Shown: positions 43,273 to 52,349 of the stretch, in pieces
Layout: each line of letters starts with the position of its first letter
Numbering within the stretch: the stretch's first letter is position 1
Source of the DNA: Schaedlerella glycyrrhizinilytica_A
Lineage (GTDB): Bacteria > Bacillota > Clostridia > Lachnospirales > Lachnospiraceae
Length of the DNA stretch: 64,000 nucleotides
Assembly: GCF_042852765.1 (NCBI RefSeq)
Contig: NZ_AP031414.1
Direction: 5' to 3' (one strand)
Notes under the pieces: generated by a model
The model's database searches: none
What the model saw: only the letters and a program-made list of their open reading frames with translations
Told to the model about the DNA's origin: nothing
Made by a program: the position numbers and the translations under genes

Positions 43273-44037
43273 TTACTCATTTTTTCCATCCACTTCTGCA
43301 TAATACTCATCCAGACTTCGCTGTATGGAATTATTTTTCGTAATGATGATCTCAACTCTTCGGTTCTTTGACCGGTTCTCTTCCGTGTCAAACGGTGCGA
43401 CCGGTCTGAACTGCCCATATCCGACCGATACAAGCTTATCCGGAGAAACCAGATTTTTCTGCTGCAGATATCCTGTGACATTTGCCGCTCTCTCCGATGA
43501 AAGAACGCGGTCGCTCACCACATCGTTCTGCTGATTGGGAAGCGCCTGCGTCGTATGTCCCAAAACCTGAATTTCCTGAATTACATCGCTTGCCGGAGCG
43601 ATCGCCTCCGCAAACCTGTCCAGTATAACTTTTCCCTCCGGACGGATCACCGCACTGTCCCCATCAAAAAACATCGTGTCCCGGAACCGTACAAAAGTAT
43701 ACCCATCGCCTTTGGTCAATTCCACTTCCGTCTCGATCCCAGCGTCTTCCACCGCCAGCTTCAACCGTTCATACAATTCGTCGAACACAGCCTCCTCAGT
43801 TGCCTCAGCATTGCCCGGAACTTCGTCATTTCCATCTGCTACCGTATCCGTTACAATCTGACTGACTTCTTTTGCATCCGGATTAAAACTTTCTACAAGC
43901 TTGATCCACTTGGATTGATCCACAGAAGAAATAGAATACAGCAACACAAAAAAGCATAGCAATAGAGTCACCATATCTCCGTAGGTGTCCATCCAATTTG
44001 ATCCATTCTCCGGCTTTTTTTTACGCCTCTTTCTCAT
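43273..44037 (-). CDS. motB: Flagellar motor stator protein MotB
   Basis: 254 residues. A basic N-terminus leads to one transmembrane helix (WMDTYGDMVTLLLCFFVLLY) bearing the critical Asp of the ion channel. After a linker, an OmpA-like peptidoglycan-binding domain contains VLGHTTQALPNQQNDVVSDR and RVEIIIT. With MotA it forms the stator that drives rotation. Confidence 0.96.
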   Translation of the reverse strand: MRKRRKKKPENGSNWMDTYGDMVTLLLCFFVLLYSISSVDQSKWIKLVESFNPDAKEVSQIVTDTVADGNDEVPGNAEATEEAVFDELYERLKLAVEDAGIETEVELTKGDGYTFVRFRDTMFFDGDSAVIRPEGKVILDRFAEAIAPASDVIQEIQVLGHTTQALPNQQNDVVSDRVLSSERAANVTGYLQQKNLVSPDKLVSVGYGQFRPVAPFDTEENRSKNRRVEIIITKNNSIQRSLDEYYAEVDGKNE

Positions 44038-44051
44038 CTTGTTATCTCACC

Positions 44052-44891
44052 CTATTTCTTTTTTCTTTTACCGCCTGATTTTTTAGCTGCTTTCTTCTCG
44101 CCGTCGCCCTCTTCGCCGTCCTGAAGCTTGCTTCTGTCATTGTAGCTCAAATATGTCAAAAGTTTTTCTTTCAGAAACTTCGGATTATCTCCCGACTGGA
44201 TCGCCAGAAGTCCCTCGATCATGATCTGCTTATACAAAAGCTCTTCTTCATTCCGCACGCGTAGTTTTTTGGCGATCGGAGAAAGGAATAAATGTGCCAG
44301 CACACATCCATAAAAAGTTGTGATCAATGCCGTCGCCATAGCCGGTCCGATATCAGAAGACGCTCCCGCGTCTATATCCATTCCATTCAGCATGTTTACC
44401 AGACCGACAAGTGTTCCGATCATACCGAATGCCGGCGCATAATTCGCCGCTTTCTCATAAATCCCTAAGGACTCTTCATGGCGCTGATCCATAATATCCA
44501 GTTCGTTTTCCATGATTGAGCGCACCTCTTCCGGTTCTGTCGCATCCACGATCATCATGATCCCCTGCCGGAAAAATGCATCATCCTGTTCGTTCGCCTT
44601 TTCTTCCAGTGCGAGCAGACCATTCTTTCTTGCAGTCTGCGCCATTTCTACCAGCGTATCGATCAACGCCTGTACATTGTAGCGTTTGCCCTGAAATAAA
44701 ATCTTGATATGTTTTGCTGTGGCTTTCAACACGCTAAATGGGTAACTCGCCACAACAGATGCGAGCGTACCGCCCAGCACGATCGCCACACTTGCGGGAT
44801 CCCAAAAGTTGCCCAGATCCTTAGGTCCGATTCCCACAAAGACAATCAGGACCACACCGATTACCACACCTATAATACTGGTTAAATCCAT
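44052..44891 (-). CDS. motA: Flagellar motor stator protein MotA
   Basis: 279 residues with four transmembrane segments, the cytoplasmic loop with charged residues, and the characteristic AANYAPAFGMIGTLVGLVNML segment with conserved proline. The C-terminal tail is unusually rich in Lys/Gly (KKAAKKSGGKRKKK). It is paired with motB 14 bases downstream. Confidence 0.96.
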   Translation of the reverse strand: MDLTSIIGVVIGVVLIVFVGIGPKDLGNFWDPASVAIVLGGTLASVVASYPFSVLKATAKHIKILFQGKRYNVQALIDTLVEMAQTARKNGLLALEEKANEQDDAFFRQGIMMIVDATEPEEVRSIMENELDIMDQRHEESLGIYEKAANYAPAFGMIGTLVGLVNMLNGMDIDAGASSDIGPAMATALITTFYGCVLAHLFLSPIAKKLRVRNEEELLYKQIMIEGLLAIQSGDNPKFLKEKLLTYLSYNDRSKLQDGEEGDGEKKAAKKSGGKRKKK

Positions 44892-44920
44892 GCTGCTGCC
44901 TCCCCTATGATTTGTTTCTT

Positions 44921-45115
44921 CTATTTATTAACGTAACTCCGGATTTTTCCGTTGTACTCGATTGTTTTCTCAATTATCTCTTCTCCGCTTTCTTTCACGA
45001 TATAGAACTTTCCATTCATCATAATCACTTTTGCTTCCGGTATAAATTCCACTGCCTCTACCTGTTCACAATTTAAAATAATTTTCTCGTCATTCAGTTT
45101 TGTAAGCATGATCAT
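44921..45115 (-). CDS. flbD: FlbD-family flagellar protein
   Basis: A 64-residue protein matching the FlbD family: LTKLNDEKIILNCEQVEAVE, then GKFYIVKESGEEIIEKTIEY. Small FlbD (SwrD) in B. subtilis increases motor power. It sits between flgE and motA, as in other Firmicutes. Confidence 0.92.
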   Translation of the reverse strand: MIMLTKLNDEKIILNCEQVEAVEFIPEAKVIMMNGKFYIVKESGEEIIEKTIEYNGKIRSYVNK

Positions 45116-45145
45116 AGTATTGTTTCCCCTTTTCTCTTATCGATC

Positions 45146-45197
45146 ATCCGGCTTTTTTATCTGGGGAGCGGGGGAGATTTACCCGCTCCTTCCGGAT
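45146..45197 (-). other. Nested stem-loop between flgE and flbD
   Basis: The inner stem GGAGCGGG (45165-45172) pairs with CCCGCTCC (45182-45189). The outer arms ATCCGG (45146-45151) and CCGGAT (45192-45197) enclose it. On the minus strand there is no T run right after the GC stem, though AT-rich sequence lies between the arms. It probably protects or processes the mRNA after the highly needed hook gene, or acts as a partial attenuator. Confidence 0.5.
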
Positions 45198-45206
45198 CGT
45201 TCTTTT

Positions 45207-46520
45207 TTATCGTTTCATATTGACAAGTTCTTCGAGCATCTGGTCTGTAACGGTGATGATCTTTGAATTCGCCTGATAACCACGCTGTGTTGTGATCATC
45301 TGTGAGAATTCGTTTGCCAGATCCACATTCGCCATCTCCAGATAATTTCCCCGGATCTTTCCGGCTGCTCCGCCGTTCGCTTTGATATGTTCGATAGTTC
45401 CCGCATTTGGTCCGATATTATAGTAGTAACCGCTTGTTTTCTCCAAACCGTTTGGATTCTCTACCGTGATCAAAGCAAGCTGTCCGATGGCAATGGTGCG
45501 TCCCTGTTCGTCCACACCGACAACAGAGCCGTCTTCGTTGATCGTATAACTCTGGATATTGTATGCCATTCCGGTATCCGGATCCGTCGGGATCTGGATC
45601 GTGGAAAGTTCGTCACTGAACTCTGCCGCGATGCCCGGTACACGGTTGGCGCCGATCACGGTTTGTGTGAAGTTGTCCTGCGCGGTTCCACCCTGCGGTG
45701 CGGTCGTATTATTACCATTTCCCCATGCATTCGTAATCTTATCCGGATCTCCCGGGTCGCCGGTTCCGTTTTGCACAACGCCTTTCTGGTTGGATTCGAT
45801 CGTCAGGTTGACTGTCGGCGGATTTACGCCGTCATTGTAGTTCTCCAGATTGATCGTAAATCCCTCAAATTCTCCACCTTTCTTTGTCACCTGTGCGATC
45901 CAGTCCTGCACCTGTCCTTTAAAATCGGTCTTCGTTGTCTGCACCTGCACACCGCCGATCGAGATGGTGTTTGGCGTTACATTTTTATTGATCGTCACGT
46001 TTGCATTTTTGATCGTCCATTCGCTTGCCGTCGCCGGTTTCTCCGGGATTCCGGTTCCGTCAACCAGTGAATATCCATATACATAACTTCCCATGGAGTC
46101 TACCAGATACCCATTTCCATCCACAGAGAACGAACCGATTCTGGAAAGATTCAGTCCGGACTCTTCCACGTTGGTAAAGCTTCCGTTGATCATATTTCCT
46201 ACAAGGAAAAATCCGGTTCCATCGATCATACAATCGAGAGAACTTGCGGACGGCGCCGGAGCGCCTGCCTGAAACGATGTAGAGATCGATCCGGTTGTAA
46301 CTCCATATCCGACCTGGGAAGCATTTCTTCCTCCGGCTCCTCCTGCAAGATCGTTTCCTGCCGATCCGTTGATCGAAGTAGAATACATGGAATCTGCGAA
46401 GTTAAAACTGGAAGACTTGAATCCCCATGTATTTACATTTGCAATATTGTTACCAATAACATCCAATTTGGACTGATGTGTCTTTAATCCTGCAACTCCT
46501 GCAATCATTGATCTGACCAT
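45207..46520 (-). CDS. flgE: Flagellar hook protein FlgE
   Basis: 437 residues with the rod/hook N-terminal KLDVIGNNIANVNTWGFKSSSFNFADS and C-terminal NVDLANEFSQMITTQRGYQANSKIITVTDQML. The central variable region forms the hook surface. Export follows FlgD (cap) and FliK (ruler), both encoded just upstream. Confidence 0.95.
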   Translation of the reverse strand: MVRSMIAGVAGLKTHQSKLDVIGNNIANVNTWGFKSSSFNFADSMYSTSINGSAGNDLAGGAGGRNASQVGYGVTTGSISTSFQAGAPAPSASSLDCMIDGTGFFLVGNMINGSFTNVEESGLNLSRIGSFSVDGNGYLVDSMGSYVYGYSLVDGTGIPEKPATASEWTIKNANVTINKNVTPNTISIGGVQVQTTKTDFKGQVQDWIAQVTKKGGEFEGFTINLENYNDGVNPPTVNLTIESNQKGVVQNGTGDPGDPDKITNAWGNGNNTTAPQGGTAQDNFTQTVIGANRVPGIAAEFSDELSTIQIPTDPDTGMAYNIQSYTINEDGSVVGVDEQGRTIAIGQLALITVENPNGLEKTSGYYYNIGPNAGTIEHIKANGGAAGKIRGNYLEMANVDLANEFSQMITTQRGYQANSKIITVTDQMLEELVNMKR

Positions 46521-46603
46521 TTGTTCTCTATCTCCTTTTCTTTCGTTGTGCTGCCCATGTGCCTGTCATTCGGACAGACATCAGACCTCCATAATGGTCC
46601 GGC

Positions 46604-46978
46604 CTATAAAAGTACAGCACTGTCTATGTTTGTAAAAATATTTTCTTTCATCTCGTTACCATTCATCGTGGTAACGATCAGATTATGAGGAACATTCACG
46701 ATAAAGGCGCCGTCTTTTCCGATGATCACAACATCTCTGGCTCCTTTCGCTTTTGCCTTTTCTACCGCCTGATTCAAATCCGACATCAGCCGGTCCGAAA
46801 CTTCGATCCCCCGTTCCGCAACTCTCTGTGCCGCATGTTTGGAAAAGCGGACTCCCTCTGAGCGATCCAACTCTTCTTTTAACAATGTGGAAAAGCTTTC
46901 ATCTGTTTTTTGTGTCTGCACAGACGCATGAGAGAGCTTCAATGCATTTACATTTGTAAGCTTATTGATCTGATTCAT
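46604..46978 (-). CDS. Flagellar operon protein of the TIGR02530 type
   Basis: A 124-residue protein of a conserved family encoded before flgE in Firmicutes, with FSKHAAQRVAERGIEVSDRLMSDLNQAVEKAKAKG and DGAFIVNVPHNLIVTTM. The sequence and the position between flgD and flgE identify it. The molecular role is not established. Confidence 0.88.
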   Translation of the reverse strand: MNQINKLTNVNALKLSHASVQTQKTDESFSTLLKEELDRSEGVRFSKHAAQRVAERGIEVSDRLMSDLNQAVEKAKAKGARDVVIIGKDGAFIVNVPHNLIVTTMNGNEMKENIFTNIDSAVLL

Positions 46979-47006
46979 GTTTTATCCCCCTGCCTATATG
47001 CGGCGC

Positions 47007-47558
47007 TCAGCACTTCTCTCCGTCTGTCTCCGTTTTTTCTGTTTCCGGATTTTCCGTCTCCGGCTTCTCTGTTTCCGGCGGCGTCGTTTCCCCATTCTTC
47101 GGAACGTCCCCCACACTCATGATCTGCGACAAGCTGTACTTCTCACCGTCAATATACACATACTGTCCGCCTGTCAGGTCAACCCCCGTGACAACGCCCT
47201 TTTTCTCGCCATTTACTTCTCCGCTTTCATCCACCGTCGCTACCGTTACTTCTCTTCCGATCATTCCCGTAGAATAAGATGTCAATGTGACCTGTGACAA
47301 GTTGTTCGTAACGACACCAAAATTGGCGATCGCATTGGACACCTGTGTCATTGCATTCATTGTTGCCATCTGTGTCATCTGATTCATCATCTCGCTGTTG
47401 CTCATTGGATTTGTCATATCCTGATACTGAAGCTGCGCTGCCATAAGCTGCCAGAAATCATCCATGGACATTTCGCTGTTGTTCGCCTCTGCTGCGCCCT
47501 GTGTCGCGTACTGATTGTTGAATGCATTGCTGTTTCCTATTACGCTACTGACTGCCAT
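47007..47558 (-). CDS. flgD: Flagellar hook assembly protein FlgD
   Basis: 183 residues with the FlgD N-terminal motif MDDFWQLMAAQLQYQDMTNPMSNSEMM (partial quotes) and MTQVSNAIANFG. The C-terminal tail is a low-complexity PETEKPETENPETEK repeat, which is unusual for FlgD. It caps the growing hook. Confidence 0.9.
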   Translation of the reverse strand: MAVSSVIGNSNAFNNQYATQGAAEANNSEMSMDDFWQLMAAQLQYQDMTNPMSNSEMMNQMTQMATMNAMTQVSNAIANFGVVTNNLSQVTLTSYSTGMIGREVTVATVDESGEVNGEKKGVVTGVDLTGGQYVYIDGEKYSLSQIMSVGDVPKNGETTPPETEKPETENPETEKTETDGEKC

Positions 47559-47573
47559 ATTTTCTCTCCTTTC

Positions 47574-48743
47574 CTATCCGATCAGTCCCAGTCTCAGTTC
47601 CTGGAGAAACCGGGTATTTTCTGCTTTCTGCATTTTTTCCTGTTCTTCTTTCTGCCGATACTGCTCAGATTCTCGTCCGGAATGATCCTGATCCTGCTGT
47701 CCGTCCTGCCAGAGCGTCTCGCTCTTCTGCTCGTCCACATAGATCTCTGTCGGTTTTCCGAGATTCTGTTCCATCACACTTCCGATTTCCTTTGCACTCT
47801 GTGCCAGCAGCTCCATCGTTTTTTTCTCAGAGCAGATGATCGACACAACACTGCATCCGTCTTCCTGTGCGATCCGCACGGTGATCTCACCAAGATGTTT
47901 CGGCGTGATCTGGATCTCAAATTCATTTCTGCCGGACGAGGCTTTGACTAACAACTGTCTTGTCAGCTCTTGCGGAAGTTCTTCCGGCTTTGATACCATA
48001 AGCACCTCTCTCGATCCCTGAATCTGTTCCCGTTTTCCGGATTCTCTGGCAGCGCCGCTTGTATGTTCGGCAGCATCCTGTCTTCCGATCGTCGCCACAT
48101 TACTTTCTTCCGGCTTTTCTCCCGGCTGCGTTTCCGTGAGCCGATCCAGATTCGAAGATTTTTCCAACTCTTCTTTCCGATCCGCTTTGAACGGATCCCC
48201 GCTCTGTGCGCCGTTCCCGGTCTGGTTTTCCGTCTGCGAAGTCTCGGAAACCGTTGTCTTTGATGTGGTCTGCCCGTTGTCTGTCGTCTGCAGTGTTTCC
48301 GGTGTGATCTCTGTCTTTTCCGAAAGTCGTTGCGCCTCCTGCCGGGATGCATCGTCGATGAGCATTCCCGCATTTTCCGCAGTCTCGATACCGGACATGA
48401 CCTGTTGAGATCCCGTCCATTCTGCATTCTCTGGTACTGTTCCTGCTGACAGCTCTCCCGGTACAGTTTCCGTCATCGGATTTTCCTGCCCTTGCTGCAC
48501 AGCTTCCTGAACCGGCGCCTGCACGATCAATAACTGGCTTTGCAGTACGAAATTCCCGTTCTGTACGATCGGATCTTTCTTCTCGCTTTTGGAAACGTCT
48601 TCCTGCTCTTTTTCCGTCTGTGCCTGCTCCGGCGCTTTCTTCATGATATCTTGAAAGCTTTCTCTGTCAGCGGACTGCTTCTGCTCTTTCTCTGCCTGTT
48701 TCGGGACAAAATGATTCACATTTTGAAAAGATACAAACTCCAT
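47574..48743 (-). CDS. fliK: Flagellar hook-length control protein FliK
   Basis: 389 residues. The first ~260 residues are low-complexity and rich in Gln/Glu/Thr/Ser, as expected of the ruler region. The C-terminal Flg_hook domain contains RNEFEIQITPKHLGEITVRIAQEDG. FliK measures hook length and triggers the FlhB specificity switch. It lies 15 bases before flgD. Confidence 0.9.
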   Translation of the reverse strand: MEFVSFQNVNHFVPKQAEKEQKQSADRESFQDIMKKAPEQAQTEKEQEDVSKSEKKDPIVQNGNFVLQSQLLIVQAPVQEAVQQGQENPMTETVPGELSAGTVPENAEWTGSQQVMSGIETAENAGMLIDDASRQEAQRLSEKTEITPETLQTTDNGQTTSKTTVSETSQTENQTGNGAQSGDPFKADRKEELEKSSNLDRLTETQPGEKPEESNVATIGRQDAAEHTSGAARESGKREQIQGSREVLMVSKPEELPQELTRQLLVKASSGRNEFEIQITPKHLGEITVRIAQEDGCSVVSIICSEKKTMELLAQSAKEIGSVMEQNLGKPTEIYVDEQKSETLWQDGQQDQDHSGRESEQYRQKEEQEKMQKAENTRFLQELRLGLIG

Positions 48744-48805
48744 TTTCCCTTTCCCCTCCTTTCTCTGTTATTTTGATTTTATATAGTAATCTGCTGTATG
48801 CAGGA

Positions 48806-49258
48806 TTACCCGTTCAATTTGGAAACTGCCGTTCTGGATGAAACAAATTCTTCAATTAACGTCTCGTTTTCTTTCTGTTCCTGCTTGCGGTACTCTTCCT
48901 GTTTTTTTTCTTTTAATTTCTGGATCGAAGTAAATTCTTTCTTCGCTTCGATCATCCGGGTACGTTTTTTTATCTCATCCTCTTTCAAGTCTGCAAGATG
49001 CTCCTGTTTTTTTAAGATCCGAACGCCCAGACTTTCTAAATACCCCTCATAAGTCTTCATTTTAGAGATTGCGATCCCGGTTCTTTTCTGACATTCAAAT
49101 TCTTCCATACAGTCTTTATGCTGATTTTCCAGAGCTTCTATTTCTCTTTCACATGCCCTGACTTTCAAAAGCGCCGCCACATGTTCTCCGCGAAGACTCT
49201 CCAAAACCTGTTCTTTATAATTCAACACTGTATTTAACGAGAAAAAAAACTTTTTCAT
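48806..49258 (-). CDS. fliJ: Flagellar export protein FliJ
   Basis: A 150-residue, almost entirely coiled-coil protein: FFFSLNTVLNYKEQVLESL at the N-terminus, then long charged helices with EFECQKRTGIAISKMKTYEGYL. FliJ links the FliI ATPase to FlhA and escorts chaperones. Position directly after fliI supports the call. Confidence 0.9.
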   Translation of the reverse strand: MKKFFFSLNTVLNYKEQVLESLRGEHVAALLKVRACEREIEALENQHKDCMEEFECQKRTGIAISKMKTYEGYLESLGVRILKKQEHLADLKEDEIKKRTRMIEAKKEFTSIQKLKEKKQEEYRKQEQKENETLIEEFVSSRTAVSKLNG

Positions 49259-49276
49259 GTCTTATCAACACCCTCT

Positions 49277-50578
49277 TTATGCTAAAATCTGCTTCATCAT
49301 TTCCAAAATTTCTTCTTTTGTAAAATGCTCGTCCACTTTCTGCATTAAAAATGCATTTACCTGATCGATCTTGGAAATCGCAAAATCCAGCTTTGGATTC
49401 GAGCCCGCTTTATAGGCTCCGATCGAGATCAGATCTTCATTCTTCGCATAAATACTCAAGATATCCCGCAGCGCGGATGCCGCCGCCTTATGCTCTTCAT
49501 CCACAATGTTCGACATCAGACGCGAAATACTCGCATTCACATCGATCGCCGGAAAATGATTCTCATTCGCCAGCTTTCTGCTCAACACGATATGTCCATC
49601 TAAAATACCGCGCACGGTGTCGGCAACCGGTTCGTTGGTATCGTCTCCCTCTACCAGAACCGTATAAACGCCTGTGATCGATCCCTCCTTGAAATTTCCG
49701 CTTCGCTCAAGCAATTTCGGAAATTCCGCATAAATCGAGGGGGTATATCCTCTTGCAACCGGCGGCTCTCCGATCGCAAGTCCGATCTCCCTTTGCGCCA
49801 TCGCAAATCGGGTGAGGGAATCCATCATAAGAAGAACGTCTTTGCCCTGATCTTTAAAATACTCCGCGATCGTTGTCGCAACCAACGGGCATTTCATCCG
49901 CAGCATCGCCGGCTGATCCGATGTCGCAACCACAAGGACGCTCCGTTTCAGTCCCTCTTCCCCGAGATCTTTCTCGACAAACTCCCGGACCTCCCTGCCT
50001 CGCTCGCCCACAAGGGCGATCACATTGATATCCGCTTTTACATTTTTTGCGATCATCCCAAGCAGCGTGCTCTTTCCAACGCCGCTTCCGGCGAAAATCC
50101 CGATACGTTGTCCTTTTCCGACCGTATTCAGACCGTCGATCGCTTTCACCCCGAAGTCCAGCGTATCGGTGATCGGCGGACGATCCAGTGGATTGATATA
50201 TGTATTATCTACATAATAATGTCTGCTGGACTCAAACGCGCCAAGCGAATCGATCGGCTTCCCCGTTGCGTCGATAATTCTTCCCCGGAGGAACTCGCCT
50301 ACCGGAATCTTTAGTCTGTGCTTGGTATTTCTCACAAAGCTTCCGACGGAAACACCACTGATATTGTCATACGCCATCAACTGGATCTTGTCGTTTTTGA
50401 ACCCGACCACTTCCACCGGGATCTGTTTGTGCGTCTCTTCGTTGTAGATCATGGCGATATCTCCGATACTTGCCCGGCTTCCGGAAGATTCCATACACAT
50501 CCCTACTATATTCTCAATTTTACCGATATAACTGATCGTCTCTGCATTCTCGATCAGTTCCGGGAATTTCTTAAACAT
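49277..50578 (-). CDS. fliI: Flagellum-specific ATP synthase FliI
   Basis: A 433-residue F1-beta-like ATPase. Walker A is GIFAGSGVGKSTLLG, followed by VALVGERGREVREF and Walker B VLLMMDSLTRFAMAQREIGLAIGEPP. It energises type III export with FliH and FliJ. The ATG at 50578 is favoured: GGAG lies nine bases upstream, and that sequence directly abuts the alternative TTG at 50587. Confidence 0.96.
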   Translation of the reverse strand: MFKKFPELIENAETISYIGKIENIVGMCMESSGSRASIGDIAMIYNEETHKQIPVEVVGFKNDKIQLMAYDNISGVSVGSFVRNTKHRLKIPVGEFLRGRIIDATGKPIDSLGAFESSRHYYVDNTYINPLDRPPITDTLDFGVKAIDGLNTVGKGQRIGIFAGSGVGKSTLLGMIAKNVKADINVIALVGERGREVREFVEKDLGEEGLKRSVLVVATSDQPAMLRMKCPLVATTIAEYFKDQGKDVLLMMDSLTRFAMAQREIGLAIGEPPVARGYTPSIYAEFPKLLERSGNFKEGSITGVYTVLVEGDDTNEPVADTVRGILDGHIVLSRKLANENHFPAIDVNASISRLMSNIVDEEHKAAASALRDILSIYAKNEDLISIGAYKAGSNPKLDFAISKIDQVNAFLMQKVDEHFTKEEILEMMKQILA

Positions 50579-50593
50579 CGCTGTCAACTCCGC

Positions 50594-51358
50594 TTATCTT
50601 CTTACATTATTCAAAATATCTTTGATATTCTCCAATTGTGTTCCCACACTTGCATCGATCACCTCGTCCGGTAGCTCCACAATGCAGGTTCCCTCTTCCC
50701 CATCATTCATCGTGATGATCTTCAGATTATCGGACAGATGGGACAGAGATTCCAGAAATTCTGCATCCACTTCCATATTCACATCCGTATTGCATTTCGT
50801 AATGTAGATCTTCGCCCACTGTCGCTTTTTCAGCTTTTCTGTGGCTGCCAGGATCATCCTTTTGATGATCTCCTCACTGGAACGTATGCTCGTATGGATC
50901 ACTTTTTCCGCAATGGAGATGGAGATCTGCTTCAGATCGTCAATATTCTTTTCCAGAATTTTGTCTTTCTGGATACTCACGTCCCGGATCACATCTGCAA
51001 AATTCTGCTGGAAAGAACGCAGTTCCTTATTCAGCATCTTCCGATGTTCTTCATATGCTGAGCGGATCCCCTCCTGTTCCCCCGCCTTTTTTCCCTCTTC
51101 AAAGGCTTCCTCACGGAGAAGTTCTGCCTGCTGTCTTGCCTCCTGCACGATATGTCTCGCCTGTTCTCTTGCCTCTTCCAGAATCTCTTCCTTTAAAGTC
51201 TCATATTCTATCTCTTCCGCTTCCGGCTCCTCCAGAATACGTTCTTCTTCCGGAACTTCTTCTTCCTTTTTTAATAAAAAGCCCGCAAAAAAATCATACG
51301 ACTGCACATCCCGCTCTTCGGCGTCTTTTACGATATTCCTACTAGGCAATGATCTCAT
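50594..51358 (-). CDS. fliH: Flagellar assembly protein FliH
   Basis: 254 residues: a short N-terminal segment, an acidic Glu-rich region (about 35-65), a long coiled coil with AREQARHIVQEARQQAELLREEA, and a C-terminal V/A-ATPase-E-like domain (SISIAEKVIHTSI ... GTCIVELPDEVIDASV). It regulates FliI and links it to the C-ring. It overlaps the end of fliG by 17 bases. Confidence 0.93.
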   Translation of the reverse strand: MRSLPSRNIVKDAEERDVQSYDFFAGFLLKKEEEVPEEERILEEPEAEEIEYETLKEEILEEAREQARHIVQEARQQAELLREEAFEEGKKAGEQEGIRSAYEEHRKMLNKELRSFQQNFADVIRDVSIQKDKILEKNIDDLKQISISIAEKVIHTSIRSSEEIIKRMILAATEKLKKRQWAKIYITKCNTDVNMEVDAEFLESLSHLSDNLKIITMNDGEEGTCIVELPDEVIDASVGTQLENIKDILNNVRR

Positions 51359-52349
51359 CCTTTCCGCTCTTCACAATGATCACCTCTCCGGCTTCCTCCA
51401 GACGTCTGATCACAGCTACGATTCTCTGCTGTGCCTCTTCTACATCGCGAAGCCGTACATTGACTGTGATCTCAAGATCTGACTGGATACTTTCCGCCAT
51501 ACGCGTAGAGACGTTGGCAAAAATAAGTTCTTTGATCTTCTCGTCTGAGCCTTTCAATGCGTATACGATATCCTTAACGTCACATTCACGGATAAACCGC
51601 TGGATCGAACGGTTGTCCATCGATACAATATCTTCGAATACGAACATCTTCTTGCGGATTGTATCTGCCAGTTCACTGTTGTCTTTCCCTAATTCATCAA
51701 AGATGAACTTCTCATTTCCACGATCCATATGATTCATAACGTCTGCAATATAATCGATACCGCCAATGGTTGTGTAATCTGTGGTAAGAATGTTTTCAAA
51801 CCGTTTCTTCAACGTGGATTCCACGATCTTGATCGCATCCGGAGAAGCGCTCTCCATCTTTGCCACACACTCGACCACTTTGATCCGCTTCTCTTTGGGC
51901 AGTTCGCTGATCACGGTCGCCGCCTGATCTGCATCCGCATAGGAAAGCACCAGTGCGATCGTCTGCGGACGTTCATGCTGTAAGAAAGAAAACAGATTCT
52001 TCACACTACTTTTTCGGATAAATTCAAACGGCCGCATTTTTAAGGATTTCGACAATTTTTCCAGCAATGCCTGCGTCGTTGCCTCTCCAAACGCTTTTTC
52101 CAGCACGCTCCGCGCATATTCCATTCCGCCGTCGGTCACAACTTTCTGTGTAAGACACGTCTTATAAAATTCATCCAGCACGTCTTCGGTCTGCTCAGGA
52201 GGTACATGTCCCAGCTTCGCGACTTCAATCGTCAGCTTTTCAATTTCGCTTTCACTCAGATGCTTGTAAACTTTCGATGCCTTTTCCGCTCCCAAAGAGA
52301 CAATAACCGCCGCGGCTTTTTGTTCCGGCGTTAAACTATTGTTCTCCAT
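51342..52349 (-). CDS. fliG: Flagellar motor switch protein FliG
   Basis: A 335-residue protein of normal length. The N-terminal region is LTPEQKAAAVIVSLGAEKA, with the EHPQ-like motif QHERPQTIALVLSYADADQAA and the C-terminal torque helix IVSMDNRSIQRFIRECDVKDI. It contacts MotA and transmits torque to FliF. Confidence 0.96.
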   Translation of the reverse strand: MENNSLTPEQKAAAVIVSLGAEKASKVYKHLSESEIEKLTIEVAKLGHVPPEQTEDVLDEFYKTCLTQKVVTDGGMEYARSVLEKAFGEATTQALLEKLSKSLKMRPFEFIRKSSVKNLFSFLQHERPQTIALVLSYADADQAATVISELPKEKRIKVVECVAKMESASPDAIKIVESTLKKRFENILTTDYTTIGGIDYIADVMNHMDRGNEKFIFDELGKDNSELADTIRKKMFVFEDIVSMDNRSIQRFIRECDVKDIVYALKGSDEKIKELIFANVSTRMAESIQSDLEITVNVRLRDVEEAQQRIVAVIRRLEEAGEVIIVKSGKDEIIA

